Below are positions 54,340 through 64,000 of a DNA stretch of 64,000 nt, piece after piece (position 1 is the first letter of the stretch; the number at the start of each line of letters is the position of its first letter). The DNA is from Spirosomataceae bacterium TFI 002. Lineage in GTDB: Bacteria > Bacteroidota > Bacteroidia > Cytophagales > Spirosomataceae. Made by a program: the position numbers and the translations under genes. The stretch covers positions 4,820,774-4,884,773 of the forward strand of contig LT907983.1 of assembly GCA_900230115.1 (NCBI GenBank), written 5' to 3'. Below the pieces are notes generated by a model. The model did not search any database, was not told where the DNA came from, and worked only from the letters and a program-made list of their open reading frames with translations.

Positions 54340-54399
54340 TTGTCAGTATAAAACTGAAATATTGTCAGTTAAAACCTCTTTTGTATCTCTTGGCAGTAT
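54340..54399 (+). repeat. Three TTGKCAGTWW repeats upstream of groESL
   Basis: TTGTCAGTAT (54340-54349), TTGTCAGTTA (54362-54371) and TTGGCAGTAT (54390-54399) are near-identical direct repeats spaced 22 and 28 bases apart, ending 60 bases before the groES ATG. They could be regulator sites or alternative promoter -35-type elements. No CIRCE inverted repeat is present. Confidence 0.45.
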
Positions 54400-54458
54400 C
54401 ATTGATCATGATAAGCAAAAGCTTTAAACAATATTTAAACTTAAAATTATAGTAAACT

Positions 54459-54734
54459 ATGTCAGTAAATGTAAAACCTTTGGCAGATAGAGTTTTGGTG
54501 GAAGCAGCACCAGCTGAAGAGAAAACTGCATTTGGAATAATTATTCCAGATAGTGCAAAAGAGAAACCACAAAAAGGAACTGTAATTGCTGTAGGTCCAG
54601 GAAAAGTAGATGAGCCTATGACAGTTAAAGTTGGAGATTCTATACTTTATGGAAAGTACTCAGGTACAGAATTGGTTGTGGAAGGAAAGGAGTTTTTGAT
54701 CATGCGTGAATCAGACATCTACGCTATCGTTTAA
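54459..54734 (+). CDS. groS: Co-chaperonin GroES
   Basis: The 91-residue lid of the GroEL chamber. It has the family opening [19 protein letters not shown], the mobile loop with the hydrophobic [24 protein letters not shown] segment and the end [10 protein letters not shown]. The start is ATG. groEL follows 45 bases downstream on the same strand, so the pair forms the normal groESL operon. Confidence 0.97.
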   Translation: MSVNVKPLADRVLVEAAPAEEKTAFGIIIPDSAKEKPQKGTVIAVGPGKVDEPMTVKVGDSILYGKYSGTELVVEGKEFLIMRESDIYAIV

Positions 54735-56408
<1,674 letters not shown>

Positions 56409-56433
56409 TTCATTTCAAAAGCTAAAAAATAAA

Positions 56434-56463
56434 GAGAGAAGCATTCGTGCTTCTCTTTTTTTT
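56434..56463 (+). terminator. Terminator of groESL
   Basis: AGAGAAGCA (56435-56443) and TGCTTCTCT (56448-56456) form a perfect 9-base stem closed by a stable TTCG tetraloop, followed by eight T. A textbook intrinsic terminator. Confidence 0.92.
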
Positions 56464-56527
56464 GCTCCAAAATCAATCTTTAGCACAATTATTGCATCGA
56501 TTTACTTGTTAAAAAAAACTAAGAGTG

Positions 56528-57337
56528 ATGCTAAATAAAACATTGGCTGTGGGTATGATTTGCTTAATGGCATTTTCATGTAAGGATAGAGAGGTAGTGG
56601 CAGATGGGGTAGATTTAAATCCTGAAGAAACAGCTGCAAGGTGTAAAATACTTTCAAATACTCGTACTTCAGGAGCAAGGTTTGATTTTGGATATGATGA
56701 CAACCACATCATTACGATGCAAGGATTCAGTGATTTTGATACTTTTCAATACGAAGGAGTTACGCTTGTAAAGGCTGTAAATTCAAGAGATAAAAGCTAC
56801 GATGTCACTTTCGATTACAATACTAACGGACAATTAACTACGGTAACTTTTCATGGAAAAGATAGTCAAGGACGAGCTTTTTCGAACAAGTCTACTATGA
56901 CTTACAATAATAAGAATCAGATATCAGAATTGATTTTTGACTGGCCAAGTTTAGACAAAGTGCAGGCATTTATCAATTATGACAACAATGGAAATATTCT
57001 CAATATCTCCGGTCAATACAATGATAGACTTCAAAATCTTCTTGTGAATAAAAGTTTTGATGACAAAAAGAGTCCTTATAAGGATCAGAAAGTTGGACAA
57101 GTTTTATCTTATTTCATGATCTATGGATTGCTAGTAGGAGGGGACAACTTGACCTACTTTATCAATAACAACAATGTAACAGCTTCTGAAATTGATGTAA
57201 ACAATATCAAACGCAAAGTTGGATACGAATACGAATACAATGGCTCGGATTATCCTAAAGTTGCTAACCATACAATAACAGAAAACAATAGAATCAAAAC
57301 TGCTACCGAGTATTTTGAGTATAAGTGTGGAAGCTAA
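56528..57337 (+). CDS. Lipoprotein of unknown function
   Basis: A 269-residue lipoprotein (lipobox LMAFSC, about Cys18). The ATG at 56528 is preferred over a GTG at 56525. The mature part is a run of beta strands with Asn-rich turns, such as YNTNGQLTTVTFHGKDSQGR and YNNKNQISELIFDW, reminiscent of the YD/RHS-like or DUF4595-type beta repeats seen in Bacteroidota lipoproteins. It is probably anchored in the outer membrane. It lies between the groESL terminator and pyrG and appears monocistronic. Confidence 0.7.
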   Translation: MLNKTLAVGMICLMAFSCKDREVVADGVDLNPEETAARCKILSNTRTSGARFDFGYDDNHIITMQGFSDFDTFQYEGVTLVKAVNSRDKSYDVTFDYNTNGQLTTVTFHGKDSQGRAFSNKSTMTYNNKNQISELIFDWPSLDKVQAFINYDNNGNILNISGQYNDRLQNLLVNKSFDDKKSPYKDQKVGQVLSYFMIYGLLVGGDNLTYFINNNNVTASEIDVNNIKRKVGYEYEYNGSDYPKVANHTITENNRIKTATEYFEYKCGS

Positions 57338-57506
57338 TCAGTAATTTGAATTTGTTGTTTTGAAAGATTAATTAGCTAGAGAATCTTTAAAGTTTTCTTT
57401 CTTTTAATGTTTACAGCCCCACTTCTTAAGTTGTGAAAAATTAATTCAAAATACTTTCCATGATAACCTATTGATCTTCATGTTGTTCCATAGGTAGTTG
57501 CAATAA

Positions 57507-59216
<1,710 letters not shown>

Positions 59217-59512
59217 GTCCTTCAGTTTACTTTGGAATCACATTTTGTGAGTTTGTATAGCTGCTATTTGCGGTGTAAAAACTCATGCTCTATTTTGGAG
59301 TGAAAACGGTTGGCGTTAGAATAACTAAAACGTGAAATTGTTTTCTTCTAGTTGATGAGGACAAAATTGCTACGTGCAAGCATTGATAAAAATAGTGTTT
59401 GTTAGATTCTTATATTAGAACTGGTATTAAAATTATGAAGTCCATATACTTACTATTGTAAAAACTTCATTTTTAATGTTATCTTCGATTGATATTCAAC
59501 CCAATTTCAATT
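59217..59512. other. Non-coding gap between pyrG and the glycan operon
   Basis: Just under 300 AT-rich bases without a credible open frame or hairpin terminator. The promoter of the sialidase-symporter-sulfatase operon must lie here, but no exact TAnnTTTG box could be assigned with confidence. Confidence 0.4.
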
Positions 59513-60544
59513 ATGATAAAAACCTTTCTAGCAATTTTGCTATTTTCTTCTTATGCCTTTTCACAAAGTGTTAATGTAATTTCAGCGGGCTTTATTTATG
59601 AAAATGCCCCATTCCCGAGCTGTCATGCCAGTACGGTTGTGGAGACTCCTGATGGAATCGCCGCCGCATGGTTTGGAGGAAAACATGAAAAAAATCCAGA
59701 TGTAGAAATTTATTTTAGCCGCCTTATAAAAGGTAAATGGACAACACCAGTATCAGTTGCTAATGGAATTCAGCATGCAGATAAGCGTTATCCAACTTGG
59801 AATCCTGTTCTTTTTCAAGTTCCTAATGGTCCACTTTTGCTATTTTTCAAAGTAGGTCCAGACCCTTCTCATTGGTGGGGAGAGTTAATAGAAAGTAATG
59901 ATGGCGGAATTACATGGTCTCAGGCAAGAAGGCTACCAGAGGATATATTTGGACCGATCAAAAACAAACCTGTACTTATGAGTGATGGGAGATTATTGAG
60001 TCCATCTAGCAAGGAGACTGAAATAGGTGATCACGACTATTGGCAAGTATTTGTCGAAAGTTCTAGCGACTTTGGCAAGACATGGGAAATTACAAAACCA
60101 TTAAATGATGGTGTGAAGGTTAACGCGATTCAGCCTAGTATTTTAACTTATCCTGATGGTCGCCTCCAAATGATTTGTAGAAGTAAAGAGAATAGATTGG
60201 TAAGTTTTTGGTCCAGTGACCAAGGAAAGACTTGGTCTGAGCCTGAAATGATGAATTTGCCTAATCCAAATTCAGGAACAGATGCTGTTACACTAAAAAA
60301 TGGAATGCAGGTTTTGATTTATAACCCAACCGAGAAGTATGAAGGAAAATGGGGAGGATCCAGAAGCCCATTATCTGTAGGGGTTTCGAAAGACGGAAAA
60401 AATTGGACTAAGATTTATGATTTAGAAACCGAAAAAGGAGAATTCTCATACCCTGCTGTCATAGAAGGAAAAGATGGCAGTGTTCATATTACGTATACGC
60501 ACAATAGAACCAAGATCAATTATGTTCACTTGAGAATCAAATAG
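59513..60544 (+). CDS. Exported BNR/Asp-box sialidase-like protein
   Basis: A 343-residue six-bladed beta-propeller enzyme of the sialidase superfamily (BNR_2 type). It has a signal peptide (MIKTFLAILLFSSYAFSQ). The first conserved region is FPSCHASTVVETPDG and AAWFGGKHEKNPD; three Asp boxes follow: SNDGGITWS, SSDFGKTWE and SSDQGKTWS. Whether it cuts sialic acid or another acidic sugar cannot be said; family members in sulfatase operons often act on other glycans. The start is the ATG at 59513, not a TTG at 59489. The symporter gene begins one base after its stop. Confidence 0.82.
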   Translation: MIKTFLAILLFSSYAFSQSVNVISAGFIYENAPFPSCHASTVVETPDGIAAAWFGGKHEKNPDVEIYFSRLIKGKWTTPVSVANGIQHADKRYPTWNPVLFQVPNGPLLLFFKVGPDPSHWWGELIESNDGGITWSQARRLPEDIFGPIKNKPVLMSDGRLLSPSSKETEIGDHDYWQVFVESSSDFGKTWEITKPLNDGVKVNAIQPSILTYPDGRLQMICRSKENRLVSFWSSDQGKTWSEPEMMNLPNPNSGTDAVTLKNGMQVLIYNPTEKYEGKWGGSRSPLSVGVSKDGKNWTKIYDLETEKGEFSYPAVIEGKDGSVHITYTHNRTKINYVHLRIK

Positions 60545-60545
60545 T

Positions 60546-61979
60546 ATGAATTTAGATATTGGGATTTTAATAGTCTATTTACTACTAGTTCTAGGCTTTG
60601 GTGTTTCCTTTTATTTCAAGAAAAGAACAGCTTCTGAATTTACTTCAGGGGGAGGGAGGTTACCATCTTGGGCATTAGGAATGTCTGTTTTTGCAACTTA
60701 TGTAAGTAGCATAAGCTTTTTGGCATTGCCGGGAAGTGCTTATGGAGGAAACTGGGGAAGCTTTGTTTTTAGTCTTAGTATTCCTTTGGCAGCCTATATT
60801 GCTGTTAAATACTTCGTGCCACTTTATAGAGGATTAGGAAACGAATCTGCCTTTTTCTACTTAGAACAACGGTTCGGTTACCCTGCAAGGGCTTATGCTT
60901 CTACGTTTTATTTGTTAACACAGTTGGCTAGAATGGGTACCATTTTATATTTGTTGGCACTACCTATGCAAGCTTTGCTTGGTTGGAGTATTCCAGAAAT
61001 TATAATTGCAACAGGAATTGTCGTGATTCTATATGCTAGTTTGGGAGGCTTAGAAGCAGTTGTGTGGACAGATGCAATTCAAGGTATTATTTTGATTTTT
61101 GGAGCCGTAATATGTGTTTATATCCTTGTCAGTTCTTTGGGTTCCGATTTTAATACGGCCCTTGCTTCTGCTCAGTCGCAGGGTAAATTGAGTTTAGGAA
61201 GCTTGAAACCATCATTGGTGGATTCTTCTTTTTGGTTGATTTTGTTTTATGGTCTGTTCATTAATCTTCAGAATTTTGGAGTTGACCAAAATTATATTCA
61301 ACGCTATGTAAGTGCAAAGTCTGACAGTGATGCAGCAAAGTCTATTTGGTTGGGTAGTTTACTTTATGTACCAGTTTCATTATTGTTTTTTATTATTGGT
61401 ACCTTACTTTGGATGTATTATCAGCAAAATGAAGGAGTACTGCCAAGTGATATACCATCAGATCAGATTTTCCCCTTCTTCATTGTAAATCAATTACCAA
61501 CTGGCTTGACAGGCTTACTTTTAGCAGCGATATTCTCGGCAGGTATGAGTTCTATTTCTACGAGTATAAATAGTTCAGCCACGGTTCTTTTGTCTGATTT
61601 TTACAAACGAAATAAAGAAAGAACCGAAGGGCAATCGAAAGGTTTTTTAGTGCTGTCGTCTGCTGGAATGGGTATCTTGAGTGTTTGTATTGCTTTGATG
61701 TTTAATGGTGTAGAAAGCGTATTAGATACTTGGTGGGCTCTTGCTTCTATTTTTAGTGGTGGAGTTCTTGGATTGTTTTTGGTGGCTTTTCTTTTTCCAA
61801 AAATTCGCAAAAGAACAGCTTATGTTGCAATGCTATTAGGATTTCTTTCCATTGTGATATTTACAATTCTTCCTTTATATGAGTCTACCAAAGGCTTCAA
61901 TATTCACCCTAATTTTATCATAATCATTGGCACTTGCGTAACAGTATTATTTGCCTACTTTTTAAGAAAATCGAAATAG
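60546..61979 (+). CDS. Sodium/solute symporter (SSS family)
   Basis: A 477-residue inner-membrane transporter of the SSS/SLC5 family with about 13 helices. Family features are the opening [19 protein letters not shown], then [25 protein letters not shown], and [20 protein letters not shown] in helix 5-6. It imports a sugar, sialic acid or similar product with sodium. It is squeezed between the sialidase-like and sulfatase genes with one-base gaps, so it probably takes up the sugar released by them. Confidence 0.9.
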   Translation: MNLDIGILIVYLLLVLGFGVSFYFKKRTASEFTSGGGRLPSWALGMSVFATYVSSISFLALPGSAYGGNWGSFVFSLSIPLAAYIAVKYFVPLYRGLGNESAFFYLEQRFGYPARAYASTFYLLTQLARMGTILYLLALPMQALLGWSIPEIIIATGIVVILYASLGGLEAVVWTDAIQGIILIFGAVICVYILVSSLGSDFNTALASAQSQGKLSLGSLKPSLVDSSFWLILFYGLFINLQNFGVDQNYIQRYVSAKSDSDAAKSIWLGSLLYVPVSLLFFIIGTLLWMYYQQNEGVLPSDIPSDQIFPFFIVNQLPTGLTGLLLAAIFSAGMSSISTSINSSATVLLSDFYKRNKERTEGQSKGFLVLSSAGMGILSVCIALMFNGVESVLDTWWALASIFSGGVLGLFLVAFLFPKIRKRTAYVAMLLGFLSIVIFTILPLYESTKGFNIHPNFIIIIGTCVTVLFAYFLRKSK

Positions 61980-61980
61980 T

Positions 61981-63507
61981 ATGAAGTTTACCTTCTCCTT
62001 GTATTTGATTGTTGGTTTGGTTTTAGGAATAGATTCTGATTCTTTCGGTCAACAAGCTAATAAGCCTAATATTGTTATAATTTATGCTGATGACATGGGC
62101 TATGGTGACCTTAACTGCCAGAATCCTGACTCTAAGATACCAACGGTTAATTTGGACAAGTTGGCTAGTGAAGGAATGCGTTTTACTGATGCTCATAGCT
62201 CTTCGGGCATATGTTCACCTAGTAGATTCGCTTTGCTAACGGGAATGTACCATTGGCGTAGACAACATGATATTATAAAGTCTTTTGGTTCACCATTTTT
62301 TCACGACAGCGACTATACTTTACCGCAAATGCTTAGTGAGAACGACTATGTAACAGCCGCCATAGGAAAATGGCACCTTGGATGGGATTGGGAGTTTTTA
62401 AATGAACCTACTTCAGAAATTGAGAAGAATGGTAAAATCACCAAGTATTACGGAGCTAAGGACTTGGATTGGACAAAACCAATAAAAGGAGGTCCTACTG
62501 CAAGAGGTTTCATTTACTACTTTGGTGACGGAACAATAAATTTTCCACCGTATGCATGGATTGAAAACGATAAACTGTTAGAAATTCCTACGGAAGAATT
62601 GGATAATGACAAAATGCCGTCAAATGCCAATGAAGGCAATTGGGAGTTTAGACCAGGACCAGCTTTGAAAGGCTGGGATCCATATAAAGTTTTACCAACC
62701 TTAACCCAAAAAGCAAAGGACTGGATTGGTAATCAGAAAGCTGATCAGCCATTTTTCTTGTATATGGCATTGCCTAGCCCGCATGCACCTATAATTCCGA
62801 ATGACGAATTCATAGGTACTTCCAAAGCCGGGGCTTATGGCGATTTCGTAGTTCAAACTGATTGGGTAGCAGGAGAGGTTTTAAAGGCTTTGAAAGAAAA
62901 TGGTTTTGAAGAAAACACACTTGTAATTTTTACATCTGATAATGGACCAGAAAATTATGCTTTTGCTAGAGCTGAGAATTTTGGACATTTCAGCATGGGA
63001 GATTTTAGGGGCTTAAAAAGAGACGTATGGGAAGGAGGGCACCATGTTCCATTTATTGCTAAATGGCCTAATAAAATCAAAAGTGGGTCTGTTACAAATG
63101 AATTGATTTCTCAAATAGATATAATGAACACAGTTGCCAACATTTTAGAAGTCAATCTTCCTGGAATGGCTGCACCAGATAGCTATAATCTGCTACCAGT
63201 ATTTTTTGAAAAAGAATATAGTAAACCATTGAGAGAAGCCACCGTTCACAATACTTATGCTAATAAATGGGGAATTCGAAAAGGAGATTGGTTATATATC
63301 AACTACAAGGATGGTGAGCAAAATCGAATGCCCGAGAGTTTTAAGAAACTAAGAGACTATGAAGATTTCACTACAGCAGGCTTACTTTTTAACATGAAGA
63401 TTGACCCTTATCAAAGGGTTAACCTATACGATGAAAATCCTGATAAAGTAAAAGAATTATCTGAAATGCTAGATGAATATAGTAATGGGAGATCTTCTAA
63501 AAGATAA
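61981..63507 (+). CDS. S1-family sulfatase
   Basis: A 508-residue exported sulfatase. It has an N-terminal signal segment (about 1-24). The catalytic Cys78 in [12 protein letters not shown] is the substrate for formylglycine conversion (CxPSR). Metal-binding Asp residues are in [14 protein letters not shown] and [10 protein letters not shown], and GKWHLGW is the usual middle motif. It would remove sulfate from a glycan. An anaerobic (anSME) or FGE maturase must be encoded elsewhere. It is the last gene of the three-gene operon. Confidence 0.93.
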   Translation: MKFTFSLYLIVGLVLGIDSDSFGQQANKPNIVIIYADDMGYGDLNCQNPDSKIPTVNLDKLASEGMRFTDAHSSSGICSPSRFALLTGMYHWRRQHDIIKSFGSPFFHDSDYTLPQMLSENDYVTAAIGKWHLGWDWEFLNEPTSEIEKNGKITKYYGAKDLDWTKPIKGGPTARGFIYYFGDGTINFPPYAWIENDKLLEIPTEELDNDKMPSNANEGNWEFRPGPALKGWDPYKVLPTLTQKAKDWIGNQKADQPFFLYMALPSPHAPIIPNDEFIGTSKAGAYGDFVVQTDWVAGEVLKALKENGFEENTLVIFTSDNGPENYAFARAENFGHFSMGDFRGLKRDVWEGGHHVPFIAKWPNKIKSGSVTNELISQIDIMNTVANILEVNLPGMAAPDSYNLLPVFFEKEYSKPLREATVHNTYANKWGIRKGDWLYINYKDGEQNRMPESFKKLRDYEDFTTAGLLFNMKIDPYQRVNLYDENPDKVKELSEMLDEYSNGRSSKR

Positions 63508-63540
63508 GAAATTAGTACAAACCTATTTCTTTAAAACCTT

Positions 63541-63828
63541 TTACCAGCGTTCCCAAGGAAACTTCTTTCTAGCTTTAGTTCTTTTGACTCCATCCACAGT
63601 TTGTAGTTCGGTGTCAGGGTTTTCTTCACCTTTATTTTTATCCCATAAAAAGTGGTAACGCTCTGGGAATATTTTGTTTCGGCTTGAAAATACACCACTG
63701 ACAAAATCACCGTGTTGATGTTCATATTTTGACCTACATGTTTCCATGGGACAACGAGGAGCCCAACAGGAGCTGAGCGTAAAGGCTGTAAATAAGAATA
63801 GTATAATATTTTTTAAAGTACGAGACAT
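63541..63828 (-). CDS. Small Cys-containing lipoprotein
   Basis: A 95-residue lipoprotein with lipobox FTLSSC (Cys21). The mature part is unusual in having CPMETC close behind the lipid anchor and a basic C-terminus (KRTKARKKFPWERW). The ATG at 63828 overlaps the end of the truncated upstream gene by 16 bases, so the two are coupled. No family recognised. Confidence 0.65.
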   Translation of the reverse strand: MSRTLKNIILFLFTAFTLSSCWAPRCPMETCRSKYEHQHGDFVSGVFSSRNKIFPERYHFLWDKNKGEENPDTELQTVDGVKRTKARKKFPWERW

Positions 63829-64000
63829 AGTCTTAATCCTGCTGTTTTACTTAGAAATAAACCTTTGCTACCAAGCTCTCTGTTTGGCTGTTTAAAGGCA
63901 AATTTTTGTTTGATGAAATCTTCTTCTGCATTGAAAGTCTCAATGGTGGGTGTGGTAGTGCTTTGTCCCACACCAATACCCGCAAATGCGTCAACGAATA
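63813..64000 (-). CDS. C-terminal end of an unrecognised protein (cut by window edge)
   Basis: Reading the minus strand from the right edge gives an open frame of 61 residues that stops at 63813. The visible end has FVDAFAGIGVGQSTTTP, a region FNAEEDFIKQKFAFKQP and the final strand GLFLSKTAGLRLCLVL. Alternating hydrophobic residues in the last part suggest a beta-barrel C-terminus, perhaps an outer-membrane protein. Its stop overlaps the ATG of the small lipoprotein gene by 16 bases. Confidence 0.55.
   Translation of the reverse strand, partial: FVDAFAGIGVGQSTTTPTIETFNAEEDFIKQKFAFKQPNRELGSKGLFLSKTAGLRLCLVL

Noticed and set aside
54259-54458. A CIRCE-type heat-shock operator ahead of groES
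   Set aside because: The TTAGCACTC-N9-GAGTGCTAA pattern is absent; only the direct repeats are present.

Overview
The window looks like an AT-rich chromosomal segment of a Bacteroidota bacterium, most likely of the Cytophagales type. The basis is: promoter -7 boxes of the Bacteroidota form TAnnTTTG ahead of many genes, no convincing Shine-Dalgarno sequences, many secreted proteins and lipoproteins, a TamL-like outer-membrane assembly lipoprotein, a miaB / sigma-54 activator / lptE-like / secG cluster followed by groESL, and a secreted metalloprotease ending in a Bacteroidota-type C-terminal domain. I see no tRNA, rRNA, CRISPR array, insertion sequence, prophage or integration site. This is core and semi-core chromosome with glycan-degradation genes interspersed.

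Layout. 1-6.5 kb: a CBS-domain protein cut by the left edge, proC, a secreted reprolysin-like protease, a dienoyl-CoA isomerase-like crotonase and a GH32 fructan hydrolase lipoprotein. 6.8-17.3 kb: alaS, a secreted LRR protein, a MerR-dprA pair, a methyltransferase/coiled-coil pair, and a SulP transporter with a beta-carbonic anhydrase. 17.4-22.9 kb: a TolC/HlyD/ABC exporter operon whose ABC protein has lost most of its ATP-hydrolysis residues, then an orphan gene. 23.1-28.4 kb: a GH65 enzyme, secreted unknowns, a MarR regulator coupled to a seven-helix membrane protein, and an azurin lipoprotein. 28.4-38.5 kb: an OmpA lipoprotein, a CE15 esterase, a P1 peptidase, a fatty acid desaturase, GNAT, an RluA-family pseudouridine synthase, a PLP enzyme, a WG-repeat protein and an outer-membrane protein.

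38.7-47.1 kb is a minus-strand block: trmH-like methyltransferase, yidC, a TPR/periplasmic-binding fusion, hemL, a glycosyltransferase and an ABC exporter. Several of its genes overlap and use GTG or TTG starts. 47.2-59.2 kb: tamL-like gene, the miaB - sigma-54 activator - lptE-like - small ORF - secG cluster, groES-groEL, a lipoprotein and pyrG. 59.5-63.5 kb: a tight three-gene glycan operon (BNR sialidase-like protein, sodium/solute symporter, sulfatase). The right edge holds a small lipoprotein and a truncated gene on the minus strand.

Most unusual points: the ABC exporter with changed Walker A, Q-loop, Walker B and H-loop residues; a perfect palindrome over the marR promoter that also fixes the marR start; a sigma-54-type promoter ahead of the WG-repeat gene; three repeats ahead of groESL; and an LpoA-like TPR/periplasmic-binding fusion without any transporter partner. 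All functions are read from sequence motifs and context; no database search was run.
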